NCBI GenBank assembly: GCA_963775275.1 | Contig: CAVZII010000005.1 | Coordinates: 4,092,001-4,156,000, forward strand | Direction: 5' to 3' | DNA length: 64,000 nt | Source of the DNA: JANWHQ01 sp963775275 | GTDB taxonomy: Bacteria; Pseudomonadota; Alphaproteobacteria; Caulobacterales; Caulobacteraceae | Shown: piece after piece, positions 18,841-29,486 of the stretch | Numbering within the stretch: position 1 is the first letter of the stretch | Layout: each line of letters opens with the position of its first letter | Made by a program: the position numbers and the translations under genes | The notes under the pieces: model-generated | What the model was told of the DNA's origin: nothing | Database searches by the model: none | Seen by the model: the letters and a program-made list of their open reading frames with translations, nothing else

Positions 18841-18927
18841 CCCGACGCCCGGGGTCCCCTGCGCCCTTGGCGTCCTTGGTGGTCGAAAGCGGCCCCTCGG
18901 CCCCCCCTGCGGCGGGATGCTGGCCCC

Positions 18928-20455
18928 GTGACCGCCCTGCCCGACTTTGCGGCGTTCGCGGCCGCCTACCAGGCCGGCCGGCCGCAGGCGGTGGTCTCGC
19001 GGGTGATCGACGACCTGGAGACCCCGGTCTCGGCCTATCTCAAGATCGGCCTTCACCGCCCCTACGCCTTCCTGTTCGAATCCGTCGAGGGCGGCGCCTG
19101 GCGCGGCCGCTATTCCATCATCACCCTGCAGCCCGACCTCGTCTGGCGCTGCCGCGGCGACGCCGCCGAGATCGCCGAGGGGCAGGACGCCATCGCCGAG
19201 GGCCGCTTCACGCCCCAGCCCGGCGGGGCGCTGGATTCCCTGCGCGCCCTGATCCGGCGCTCGCGCCTGGACCTGCCCGAGGACCTGCCGCCCATGGCCG
19301 CCGGCGTCTTCGGCGCCATCGGCTATGACATGGTGCGCCTGGTCGAGCCGCTGCCCCACGTCAATCCCGATCCGCTGGGCCTGCCCGACGCGGTGATGAC
19401 GCGCCCGGGCGTGGTCGCCGTCTTCGACTCCATCGCCCAGGAGATCGTCCTGACCGCCCCGGTCTATCCGGCCGCCGATGTCACGGCGCAGCGAGGCCTA
19501 TGACGCCGCCGCCGCCCGCATCGCGGCCCTGGAGGCCGAGCTGAAGCGCCCGGTCGAGCGGCCGCCCGCCCGCGCCCCCTTCGCGCCCGAGCCCTTCGCC
19601 ACCTCCATGGACCGGGCCGCCTACGCCAAGGTGGTCGACAAGGCCAAGGACTACATCCGCGCCGGCGACATCTTCCAGGTGGTGCCCAGCCACCGGATGC
19701 GCACGACGTTTCCGCTCGATCCCTTTGCTTTCTATCGGGCTTTGCGCCGGCTGAACCCCTCGCCCTACATGTTCTTCCTGAACTTCGGCGACTTCGTCCT
19801 GGCCGGCTCCAGCCCCGAGATCATGGTGCGGCTGAGGGACGGCAAGATCACCATCCGCCCCATCGCCGGCACCCGCCCGCGCGGCCGCACGCCCGACGAG
19901 GACCGCCGGCTGGAGCAGGAGCTGCTGGCCGACCCCAAGGAGCGGGCCGAGCACCTGATGCTGCTGGACCTGGGCCGCAACGACGTCGGCCGCGTGGCCG
20001 GCCAGGCGCCCGCCGGCGCCAACGCCGCGCGCGCCCCGGCCGTGCGCGTGACCGAGAGCTTCACCATCGAGCGCTACAGCCACGTCATGCACATCGTCTC
20101 CAACGTCGAGGGCGACGCGCCCGAGGGCGTCGATCCGGTGGACGTGCTGATGGCCGCCCTGCCCGCCGGCACCTTGTCGGGCGCGCCCAAGGTGCGCGCC
20201 ATGCAGATCATCGACGAGCTGGAGGTCGAAAAGCGCGGCATCGCCTATGCCGGCGCCGCCGGCTACATCTCCTCGTCCGGCGCGATCGACACCTGCATCC
20301 TGCTGCGCACCGCCCTCTTCAAGGACGGCATGATGTACGTCCAGGCCGGCGGCGGCGTGGTCGCCGACTCCGACCCCGACGCGGAGTACGACGAGACCCT
20401 GCACAAGGCGCGGGCGCTGCAGCGGGCGGCGGAGGAGGCGTGGAGGTTTGCCTGA
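18928..20455 (+). CDS. trpE: Anthranilate synthase component I, one frameshift
   Basis: Converts chorismate and ammonia or glutamine to anthranilate, the first step of tryptophan synthesis. The N-terminal Anth_synt_I_N domain runs to about residue 185, and the chorismate-binding domain shows GDIFQVVPSHR, AGSSPEIMVR, PIAGTRPRGRT, LDLGRNDVGRVA and the C-terminal GGGVVADSDP-AEY. The joined length is about 508 residues, as expected. The frame breaks at 19490, where one extra A turns TAREAY into a stop soon after. GTG at 18928 is the start. The usual trpG partner is not downstream; the accessory island begins instead. Confidence 0.9.
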
Positions 20456-20474
20456 CCCCCAGCCCGTTCATCCC

Positions 20475-20562
20475 CGCGAAAGCGGACACCCAGGCTTCTT
20501 CTGTTTTGGCCCCCTCCGCTCATCCCGGCGCAAGCCGGGACCCAGGCTTTTTTCCTCTTTTG
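20475..20562. repeat. Two hairpin units with T-runs after trpE
   Basis: First unit: catccccgcgaaagcggaca followed by cccaggcttcttctgtttt. Second unit: cccggcgcaagccgggaccc followed by aggcttttttcctctttt. The second is a stem-loop followed by six T and could end trpE transcription. The same tail sequence occurs on the opposite strand at 63767-63800. Confidence 0.6.
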
Positions 20563-20765
20563 GGCGAAGACCTTGCCGCTTAGCCCCAACCTCGCCCGCA
20601 TCCCCGCCGCCCATGACCAATGTCATGGCCGACCCGGCTGGCGGCATGATCATTCCACCGCCACGGCGAGTCATGTCCCAGACATCGGGGAGTAGTGTCT
20701 CAGTTTGAAATCTGCTGCCGTTGACCAGCTTGGCGTAGGGCGGTCGCGGCGCCTATCATGGCCGC

Positions 20766-20912
20766 ATGAGATGGACGGCCCAGCAGATCAACGCGACGGT
20801 CGCGCTGCTCGGTGCGTTGGCGGTGCTGGGGGGCTTCGCGGCCCTCGATGCCTATCAACGAGCGCATGGGCCTAGCCCCGTCATTGTCATTCAGATGGAG
20901 AAACCGTCCTGA
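20766..20912 (+). CDS. Small single-pass membrane protein, 48 residues
   Basis: Starts MRWTAQQINA, followed by one hydrophobic helix (TVALLGALAVLGGFAAL, about residues 11-27) and a short polar tail ending QMEKPS. The codon pattern is GC-rich in third positions and the frame is uninterrupted, which supports coding. I do not recognise a family. It lies at the left edge of the accessory island. Confidence 0.45.
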   Translation: MRWTAQQINATVALLGALAVLGGFAALDAYQRAHGPSPVIVIQMEKPS

Positions 20913-21056
20913 CGCCTGTAGGCCGTCGTGGAGAGAAGCGCCCCAGTGATGTGATCGGCGCGGCCATCATGGTCGCCGAGATCGCGCCTGGAGAGGTCGA
21001 GAACAATCCGACCCCCGAGGACAAGGCGCCCCACAGCCGGGGCGCCGAGGTCGCCG
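20913..21056 (+). pseudogene. Remnant of a small KRPxDVIG-type protein
   Basis: One frame reads GRRGEKRPSDVIGAAIMVA followed by EIAPGEVENNPTPEDKAP. This matches the N-terminal half of short conserved bacterial proteins (often labelled RNA-binding) whose usual text is GEKRPADVIGNAVKVMRIATGE. No start codon fits and the usual glycine/lysine-rich C-terminal half is missing. It is read as a truncated fragment at the island border. Confidence 0.45.
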
Positions 21057-21057
21057 C

Positions 21058-22293
21058 TCAGGCTCCAAGCTGCTCGTCGATCGCAATTACGGCGTCGATC
21101 AACGGCTGCAAGGTCCGCCCCTGAAAGTCGGACCAGCCAAGGCTCACGTTGTTGGCCTGGGCCTCGAAGGTGAGGTTCTTCGCCTGGGCTGGTGTAAGGA
21201 GGTCGCGACTGAAGATGGTAGCCCACTTGCCTCCCATCGGCTTGACCAGTCCTGTGAAGAGGAGCGGTTGGGCGACCGCAGCGTCGTAGACTCTTGATCG
21301 CATTGCCGGGTCGCCCGGACCAAGGATCAGGGAGATGTTCACCCGTCCCGGCGCCTGCGCGTAGGTCTTGGCCTCGAACAGGATTCCACGACCGGTTTTC
21401 GACCACTGTTTCGGATCGCCCCTTATGTTCGTCAGCCGCTCGTCCCACGCCTCTGGCGCGAAGCGGAACAGATTGCCGCCGCCGCTGTCTTCGATAAGCC
21501 CCTGTATGCCCTGAACGCACTCCTGCACGACGGTGAGAAGACTTCGCGGCTCGGGTCGGCATTCCAAGATGAAGTCGAAGGCCTCCTTGTGCCGCTCGTA
21601 AAGCGTTACCGCCAGTTCTCGCAGCCGATCGTCTTGCACGATGTGTCTCCGAACCGCATCTACATAGTGGCGAATGATGAGCCGTGTTTCATTGGGGACC
21701 GGCTCGAGCTCGTTGGCCGCTAGGGCCTCCAGCGTAGCGGCCAGGTCCGCGTAGTCGTATGCGACGAAGTCCTCGTGATCGGGTTGGCTGCCATCTGGGG
21801 TAAGGAACACCAGGAGCCGCCGGTGGTCTGGGAACGCCGATCTCAGATGGTCGCTGTAGCGCTCAAGCTGCCCAGCCCCAGCTCTTGCCCCCACCTTGTT
21901 TTCAATGGCCACGATAAGCTTCAGCGTTCGCAGCTCGATCAAGACGTCGATGTTGTCTCGCTCGCGGTAGACGACTGCGTCGTCCATTTCCCCGGCAATG
22001 AGTTCCAACGACATCACGGGCCGCTGCGAAGTGGGCAAACGCGCCAAGATCGCGCGAAGGACGGCTGCAAGCGGCTTAGAACCTAGGCCATGGGGCCGGC
22101 TCGGCGATAGCAAGTAGGCCAGGAAGTTCGAGTGCCGCAACTCCGCGCGGATCGCGCCCACGGCCTCAAAGAGGTTGAAGGACGACATCCGGAGATGGAT
22201 CGCGTGAAAGTCGCGGTCGTCAAACAGCTCGCCAAGCCGCGCTTCCAGCTCATGGATGGACGGATCAGACGCGCCTTCGGAATTCATTGTCAT
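21058..22293 (-). CDS. PD-(D/E)XK nuclease superfamily protein
   Basis: An intact 411-residue protein. The catalytic core of a PDDEXK_4-type nuclease is visible: RHSNFLAYLL near residue 53, D116 in NIDVLIEL, and E131-x-K133 in VAIENKVGA, followed by GQLERYSDHL. The C-terminal part is variable. Proteins of this type are frequent in defence islands and are thought to cut or bind foreign DNA. It lies alone between the small membrane gene and a short hypothetical gene, upstream in transcription of nothing obvious, and unlike the operon to its right its frame is undamaged. Confidence 0.75.
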   Translation of the reverse strand: MTMNSEGASDPSIHELEARLGELFDDRDFHAIHLRMSSFNLFEAVGAIRAELRHSNFLAYLLSPSRPHGLGSKPLAAVLRAILARLPTSQRPVMSLELIAGEMDDAVVYRERDNIDVLIELRTLKLIVAIENKVGARAGAGQLERYSDHLRSAFPDHRRLLVFLTPDGSQPDHEDFVAYDYADLAATLEALAANELEPVPNETRLIIRHYVDAVRRHIVQDDRLRELAVTLYERHKEAFDFILECRPEPRSLLTVVQECVQGIQGLIEDSGGGNLFRFAPEAWDERLTNIRGDPKQWSKTGRGILFEAKTYAQAPGRVNISLILGPGDPAMRSRVYDAAVAQPLLFTGLVKPMGGKWATIFSRDLLTPAQAKNLTFEAQANNVSLGWSDFQGRTLQPLIDAVIAIDEQLGA

Positions 22294-22458
22294 CGGTGGT
22301 CTCGCCAGCGTGGCCCCGCGGACGTGGACGAGTTGGGGTGCAGCAGTGCGTCTACTCCTCGGGTGCGATCAGACCGGGGTGTTCACGGGCCGGATTGCCG
22401 GACACCCATGATCACGACGAAGCAGGGAGGAGCACAAGCAAAAGCAAAAGCAGGCGCC

Positions 22459-22861
22459 TCACGCCTCCGCCTGCGCCCTCCTCTCGACCTCCGCCTCCGC
22501 CCGCCCCGACCGCACCATCAGGAACCGCCCCGACCACGACCCCGGAAATCGTCCACCGCCCCTCGATCTCCGTCCCGTCGGCCGAGAGCCGCCCCTCATA
22601 GACCACCGTCGACCGCGATCGGGTCCGCCTCTCATAGGTCTTGACGAACGACACCCGCGCCCCGTCCCGCCGGCCCTCGACCATGGCGAAAAGGGTCTCG
22701 CCGCCATTGTGGCCGAGCACATCCGGCTCATGCACCATCCCGCTGATCACCGAGCCCGTCTCGATCAGCGTCGCCACGAACGCCGTCGCCGGAAACCGCC
22801 GCGGAAAGGTGAACTGCCCCTCCCAGACGCCGGTGAGGTTAAGGCTCACATTATATGACAC
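22459..22861 (-). CDS. Hypothetical protein, one frameshift
   Basis: Begins MSYNVSLNLTGVWEGQFTFP and continues through PATAFVATLIETGSVISGMV to IEGRWTISG, then reads in a second frame as WSGRFLMVRSGRAEAEVERR to a stop at 22459. The break falls in the run of four C at 22540-22543 (plus strand); removing one restores the frame, giving 133 residues. The pattern of a small beta-rich protein with TGVW and GRW strands suggests a lipocalin-like or META-like fold, but I do not recognise the family. It is separated from the nuclease gene by about 165 bases. Confidence 0.6.
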
Positions 22862-22875
22862 TCAGACCCCATCTC

Positions 22876-23031
22876 TGCCTGTATCCTGCTCCAGGCCTAT
22901 TTTCGATCACGGCACAATGTGCGTCTATGCGGGCCGCGGCATGGTCGCCGACTCCAGCGCCGAGTACGCCGTGATCTTGGATATGGCCCGTACACTGCAG
23001 CGGGCAGCATATGAGGCGTGGAGGTTTGGGC
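22876..23031 (+). pseudogene. Diverged duplicate of the trpE 3' end
   Basis: One frame reads GTMCVYAGRGMVADSSAEYA then TLQRAAYEAWRFG, which lines up with GMMYVQAGGGVVADSDPDAEY and ALQRAAEEAWRFA at the end of the real trpE (20310-20455). DNA identity is clear over about 150 bases (gcatggtcgccgactcc and gaggcgtggaggtttg), with small gaps. The rest of trpE is absent and the fragment has no stop where trpE has one. It lies 2.4 kb from the real trpE end, at the downstream border of the broken helicase gene. Confidence 0.75.
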
Positions 23032-23085
23032 AGGCGAGCAACTTGGCACTCGTGTCGTGGTGCCTTTTGAACAACCCCACAAACA

Positions 23086-25862
23086 TTACCATGCTCTCCG
23101 CATCCAATCGTCCAAGTCCCGAGAGGAGAGCACCTTTTCCGTATACTCCCAATCAAGTCCCCGATCGTCAGCGACGTCTCGAATATAGCGCAATTCCATT
23201 GGCGGCTTAGCCTGTTCGACCCGCTGCGAGAAATTCCGCACACGCTTGACGGTCCTGAAGCACGGCGTCGATCCACTCATCCTCGAACCCGTCGGGCAGT
23301 TGGCCCAGGACCGAAAAGATGTCGCCGAACCGCGTCCGACAGGGCCGCGTAGACTTCGTCCTCGACCGTGCCGGCATAGCGCAGGTTCAGACTTGAACAT
23401 CGTCCCGGACTTGGCCGATCCGCTGAACGCGGCCCTTGCGCTGCTCGAGCCGCGAGGGATTCCAAGGTAGGTCGACGTTGACCTGGGCGCCGAGCCGCTG
23501 CAGATTCAGGCCCTCGCACGCGGCGTCTGTGGCGCAGACGAGCCGAATATCGCCACTCTGGATTGCTAGCCTTGATCTGCTCGCGCGCCGCCGAGCGGCG
23601 CTCCTGACCTCGTTGGACGAAGGACGCCGTGCCGCCTGCGTAGAGCGCGACGGGCTCGTCGGGAAATGCCGTCGCAGAGCGCTTCCAGGACCCACTCCGC
23701 CGTCGTGCGGTACTGGCTGAAGATGATCGCGCCATTCAACTCCAGCCACTCCTGCTCCCGCAGGTAGTGCAGAATCACTTGGACCTTCGGATCGATGTCC
23801 GTGCCAGTCGACCACGGCGGCCAGGTTTCGCTCGACCTCTCGCGAAGCAGCTGAACTTCGTCTGGGTCGGGAGGCGCCGCGTCGTCGGGTCGGCGCCTTC
23901 GTCGCCGATTTCGTCTTCATGGAACAGCGGCCCATCGATCCGCCCGAGAAGATGGCGCGCGGTCTCAAGCCCCGCCCGCGCCGACGATCCGATCCGCCGC
24001 AAGCAGGATGGTCTTGAGAAAGCCGGCGCCGGGCTGACGCGCGGCATAGAGCCGACTGAAGGCCTCGGCTGCCTCATAGGCGGCCTGTGAACGCAAGGCC
24101 CATGACAAGGCCCTGGCCGTTCGAAAAGGTCGGCGGCAGCCCGTCGTCCGGCCGGGGATGGGCGATCACGCCGATGCGCTTGAGAAGGCCACGTTCCTCA
24201 AGCATCGGCCGCGTTCGCCGGACGACGCGCCGCACGATCGGGTTGTGCCGCTCGGCGAGAGTCGTGAAGTCGCGCCAGGAAATCGTCGCGAACGTCGGCG
24301 ACCGAGCTCGTCGAAGCGCGGGCCCGAGAACTTCACCGCTCGGGATTGCGCCGTCAACGCTGCATGTCTCGGAAGACGCGATGCTCCGCGGCAGGCGGCA
24401 GCGGATTGCGGAACAGCCCCCACCGCGCGGTCTCGCTCTTGCGGCCAGGGGCGCTGCGCCGGTCAGGAACTGGATGGACTCCTCCCGCATCCATTCGCCG
24501 CCGTCGAATGGCGTCCCGAGCACCTGCGGCGCGCCTTGACTGAGCGCCGCCAGCAGGTCCCAAAGCTCGACCGCATCGAGCTGGATCGGCGTCGCCGTGC
24601 CGAGGATGACGCTCTGCGCGTTCCGGGCGACCTTGTGCAGAAATTCGAGCAGATTGTTTGGTCGTGCGGCTCGTCGCGCCGCGCCGCGTCCCGCGGCTGG
24701 CGCGCGCCTTGTGAGCCTCGTCGAGGATGACGACGCCGAACGACTTCTTCGCCAGCGCGCCGCGTTCGGCTTCGTCGTCGCCGTTGACGATCAGCCCGGT
24801 CGAGACGATGCCGATCCGCCAGGGACACTTGGCGACCAGCGTCGGAGTCGCCCTTCTGCGTCAACGGCCGGCGCTCGCCGTCGAGCCAGCACTTCTTCTG
24901 CGTCGACCAGACCGCCGACGGGTACGCCAAGCTTGTCTTCCAGCTCCTCCTGCCATTGCCAGATCAGAGTGGCGGGCGCGAGGATGAGCACCGGCTTGTC
25001 GTCCAGCAGCGACAGCACCAGCGCCGCGGCGGCCATCGAAAGCGTCTTGCCGAGCCCCACATCGTCGGCGATCAGATAGCGTGCCTTCCCGTGCAGGCGG
25101 TGGTCGTCGACGCAGGTCTGGACAAAGCGCTTCTGCCAGGAGCGGAGGATTTGGCCGCCCTTGTAGATCGGCCGATCGGCGAGGACCGCTTCGGCGGCAC
25201 CGCGCCCGTCCGCGTCCCGCGCCTGCCTCGATGGAGCGGTATTCGCATGCGCTTGCCATCGCCGCGACGTGCTTGACGACGGCATCCGGCAGGTCGATGC
25301 CCTGAGTCCCAGAAGTGCTCGAACTCTTCGCGGACCCAATGCCGCGGCGAGCGGGTCGTCATCGCCCCAGAGGATTTCGTAGGCGTGGCGGAAAGCCGAG
25401 GCGCGAGTCGTTCACGCTGCCGACGAACGAATAGATCCGGCCGTCGGCGTGCTCGATGACGCCCGCCTTGCCATGCACGAACACGTTGTCGGCGTCGCGC
25501 GGAACGACGCGAACCTTCATCCGGCCGGACGCGAGCAGGTCATGCAGGCGTCGATAGCGCTCGCGCGCGAGCAGCAGATCGAGGCCGTCTTCGGTGGACT
25601 GCCAGCGAGGAAACGAGGGTCTGCGCCAACGCCTCGTGACCATCGCGAGCGGCCTTGGCGACCTTCACGTCGTACGGATCGAGGTCGCCGTTGCAGACGA
25701 CACGGATCTCGCCGACGGTATCGAGCGCCTCGCCGACGACTTCCAGCAGCGACGAGCGGAAATAGCCGGCGATCCGGAGATAGCGCGTCGCGCTGAGCGA
25801 GCCGCTTCGCCAGCACGTCGCCGAGCGCCTGCGCCGCGAGACGAGAAGCGCTCGATCGCCAT
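23086..25862 (-). pseudogene. SNF2-family helicase with N-terminal PLD-like domain, many frameshifts
   Basis: Pieces in all three minus frames add up to about 920 residues. From the N-terminus: a phospholipase D-like domain (RIAGYFRSSLLEVVGEALD, VCNGDLDPYD, the HxK motif in VHGKAGVIEH at about 25470, FVGSVNDS), a Walker A ADDVGLGKT at about 25050, LAPATLIWQWQEEL, a DEAH box at about 24720, GTATPIQL at about 24590, and in the C-terminal helicase half NGAIIFSQYRTTAEW and EGLNLQRLG through WNPSRLEQRKGRVQRIGQ (23410-23520). The end DLDDWMRRAW stops at 23086. The ATG at 25862 lies three bases after the methylase stop, so the two were one transcript. As written it cannot be translated whole. Confidence 0.8.
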
Positions 25863-25865
25863 GGC

Positions 25866-28800
25866 TCACACCCGATCGAGCTTCAGCGCTTCGGCAAGCT
25901 CGTGCGCGGCAGCGCTCTCGTCGGGCCGTGTTGTCTTGGTCTTGGCCGCAATGTACTCGGCAAGGCCGATCAGCTTCTGTCGGCGCTGCCAGTAGTCGGC
26001 GGCATACTCGGTCGCAGAGTGGTGACGCCGAGCTTGGGATCTCCCTTCTCCAGCGTCTTCCAGATGGCGAACAGAACCTGGCGAAGTCTGGCGTCTTGGC
26101 GAAGCCATCGCCATCCAGCATGCGGCCCTTGAGATCGGCGGCGCCGGCAAGGCTCGCGGCGTTCGCGGCGGTCGAGGCCATCAGGTCGGCGTAGTCGGCA
26201 AAGGCGAAGCTCTTCGCGAAGTTCTGGAAGTCGGCGACCTTGGTCGCGCCCTTGGCTTCCATGTCGAGCATGCGGACATAGAAGCGCTCCGACGGACCGA
26301 GGTCGCGCCACATGTCGCGCGGGAAGCCGTCGGCACCAGCAAGCCGTTCGCGACCTGGGCCGCATAGTCGACGAGGTCGCGGATCATCGTCCGCTCGTTC
26401 TTGGCGAGCTTGCGGTAGAGATCGCGATCGAGCGGCTGGCGGTCGATGGTCGAGTAGGAGGTGACGACCTGAAGCGCGGCAGCATAGGCGGCGAGCGTCA
26501 GGTCGCCGTCGGTGTAGAGCGTCTCGGCATGCTACGTCGTGCCAGCTCTCGTCGAGAGCGGTGAGCCGTGCGAGCTGGGCGGCCACGGCGTCCTCGATCT
26601 CGGCCTCGATCTCCATGCGGCGGGCGTTGGCTTCGTCCTAGCGCTTGCGCAGCACAAGGCAGACGGTGCCCTGAACGTAGTTGCCTTCCTTGAGCGCGCT
26701 TTCCGTCTCGGTGACGATGTTCCAGGCGGCGGTAACGCGAAGGCCGGCCGCCCAGAGGATGGCGCCGAGATCGGCCCAGACGCCGGCGTCCTGATGGGTG
26801 AACATCACCACCTGCAGGCCGTTGTCCGGCATGTGCCGCGTCATCGCGGCATAGGCGGCCACCATGTCGCGGCGGAAGTGCTCATCCTTGCCCTTGATCG
26901 CGAGGTCGCGCCGCGAGTCCCAAGTCCATTGGTCGAACGGCGGCGGCGGATTCTTCCGCAGCCACGCAATGAAAAACTCGGTGATCTCGTGATAGTTGAT
27001 TGCGTCAGCGTAAGGTGGATCGGTAATAAATACGTCGGCGAACGGGCAGACATCTACCGACATTTCCACAGGCGATATCAAACATTGAATCTGCAAAATC
27101 GACGATCGGCTTCGCAGTTCAATCAGGAGGTTAAGAGATTGCTAGAAGCATACACCCCATAATTGAACTGAGTATTAAGGGCTTGGTTATCAAAACGTTC
27201 GTAGGCTGTCCGCGCAGCACCATTAGACTTCGACCACTTTGGCAATTTCGACGAGCGGTCCAAAAGCCTAGAGGTGTCGAGATAGCCAAATGTAGGCATG
27301 AATTCAGCTTGCTTGCTTTCTCAACACCGCGAAGAATAGCAATTGCCGCGCAGTGAAAAGATGATGCCAATGTGTCCAGCCGCGCGTGCGGATCGGCTCG
27401 ACTGTCTTGTCTCCTGGCTCGATCGGCATGTCGGGCACAAGCCCATCGTCCTGCCAATGCGCAAGATTCTCGCGACGATCGCCTCGACCTTCCGCTCGCG
27501 GGCGAGGTCCTCGTCGGTTACAGCGGCGAAGAAGGTCTCCTGCCGGCCTTTGTCCAGGCTCTCCTTGGTGATCCACTGGATGCAGTAAAGCCGTTCCTGA
27601 AAGATGTCGTCCGGACGCGGAACAAAGTCCGACTTTTCCCAGAGCCGCAGCCGATTGCGCGTGTTGCCTTCTGGTATCGCGATAGTCGCCCCGGATAGTC
27701 CTGATCTCGACGCCGGAACGCTCCGGATTCATCGGATGGACAAGACGGCCATCGCGCACTGTTCCCTGTTCGGCCTCCGCCATCTCCGCTGCCGAGACAC
27801 CAGAGTGGATTGTTATCAAGTACCGCTTTGCGGCCTCATCGGGAACCAGCTTCGCAATGACATTCCAGTCCTTGGATATTTGCCAAGATTGCGCCAGCGG
27901 AACCATCCAACCGGTCTTCGGGCACCGTGTCTCTAGGCAATACAGGTAATTCTTCGCAATGTTTCCAGTCTTCGTCGTGCTCGACGGACAATTGATCTAT
28001 TCCGGCGTACCTCCTCAACGACGCGAGTTTGGGAGAGCTTCGATTTCTGTTCTTCTTGCCTGAGGCACCGATCATATTGAAAGGCGCCCCATGTGAGCAT
28101 ACAGGCGACCGGGTTTAGATCTGAGCATAGACATCACAGCCGATACGTGCGGCCTCGAAGGGGATTGATCCACCGCCGCAGAAAGTGTCGGCCACTCTTG
28201 GCCGATGTCCGAAACGGGCGATGCCTAACTGCTCGACGAGCTGTCGTGTGCTGCGCGCCATGGTTCCGAGATGGCGATTTACGTCGTTCCAGATTGGAGC
28301 GAGAAGTTCAACTCATCGCATTCCTCCGGCCGACGGACATGCTTCAGTCGTTCAGTATATGGGAAGGTCGCGAATGCAAGGCCCACCAGCACTTGACGCT
28401 GTGATTCGTTCAAATCCTTGCGCCAGACCCGACGCGTCCCTGCTCCTCCGTGACCTGATCGGCATGGCCTGGAAAGAGCCTCGCAAAGTTGTTGGCAGTG
28501 CCACCATATCGCCGACCGAAGGCGGCATCATCCATCGCCATCAGCTTGAGGAAGATGTCGAGATCTGCAGTCGCGTCGTCGGTCGCGGGCAGAAGGCAAC
28601 CAAGCACTACCGCGCGCACCAGGATAACGGCTTGCGCCCCTTCCAATATGAGCCCAGCGCCGTAAGGGTCTGTGCTCGTTTGGCATTCCGTTCCTTAAAC
28701 GCCTCCGCCGATAGTCGTCCGACAGGGAACTGGCGCTCGATAAAGGACGGTGCGTCCTTAAGCGAGAGGGGCGCAAGACCCCGGCAAGGTCGTTCATTGA
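25866..28800 (-). pseudogene. DUF1156 DNA adenine methylase, many frameshifts
   Basis: Fragments give a family-sized protein of about 970 residues. The start region reads APSFIERQFPVGRLSAEAFK and TALGSYWKGRKP (28650-28760), then VLGCLLPATDD. Motif I is ADTFCGGGSIPFEAARIGCD near 28150. A middle block reads NVIAKLVPDEAAKRYLI and GWTHWHHLFTARQL. Motif IV is ITDPPYADAINYHEI near 27010, the methylase catalytic site. The C-terminal helical part runs from EIEAEIEDAVAAQL to HELAEALKLDRV and stops at 25866. The family (COG1743) modifies adenine in defence islands. Breaks occur roughly every 100-300 bases, so it is inactive as written. The start position is approximate. Confidence 0.8.
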
Positions 28801-28819
28801 GCTTCTGAGGTCATCATCA

Positions 28820-29483
28820 TTCGGCAGGCAAGGTTGCGGCCGCCAGGAGGTCAGGTTCGCGGCCGCCAGGGCACCCGCCCACGTCGTGGTTTGGTCGATG
28901 TTTGACCGCGGGGTCTTAGCGCGCCCCGTACCTGTGACAGCGCCCAGGCTGAACGCGTCCGAGCGCGTGCCAAAGCAAAGCGCCTGACGCAACGCGCCGC
29001 GCCAGCCCAGGCCTTGCTGGTGGGCAAGGCCGGTCGCCGCCGCCGTCATGGTGTAGAGCCACCAGCGTTCTTCGGGCTTGAGCCCAAGCCAGTTGCGGAT
29101 CGCGACAGCGATCTCCTCGGAACTTCACGTCCTGAAGCTCCACTGCCCAGAGCAGCACTAGCAACTCCTTGCCGAAAAGGCGTTGGACGGCGGTCTCGTC
29201 CGCCCCCCAACGACCGGCCGGCTTACCCTCGGTCTTCAGGCGCCGATTGAACTCTGACCGCGAGCTCCGCCAGAGACACGTCCCACACCGCGCGCGAGGC
29301 TTCGCAGCGCAAGACTGTCTCGGGCGCCCGTTCCGCACTCTCCTTCGGTGGGCGGGCGGCCGAACACCTCGAACACCTGGACCTTTGCCTCGCGCCCCTT
29401 GGTCAGGCGCACGAGGTAAGCGTGCTCCTGGTAGATGTCCGAGAGTCGAAATTGGCGGCGCAGCCATCTGGCGATTCCTCCAT
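28820..29483 (-). pseudogene. DUF3780 protein, frameshifted
   Basis: The ATG at 29483 follows the DUF499 stop (TAG at 29487-29489) by three bases. Pieces read HAYLVRLTKGREAKVQVFEV, then EFNRRLKTEGKPAGRWGADE and VQRLFGKELLVLLWAVE, then WLGLKPEERWWLYTMTAAAT with GWRGALRQAL. This is the characteristic text of DUF3780, a family of about 190 residues found next to DUF1156 and DUF499 genes. Its biochemical role is unknown. At least three frame changes are needed, and the true stop is uncertain. Confidence 0.72.
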
Positions 29484-29486
29484 GAT

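Noticed and set aside
18675..18927. trp attenuator before trpE
   Set aside because: No leader peptide with Trp codons is visible; the hairpins there are dispersed REP-like repeats.
20456..20765. tRNA or integrase attachment site at the island's left border
   Set aside because: No cloverleaf sequence or integrase gene could be found on either strand; only hairpin repeats are present.
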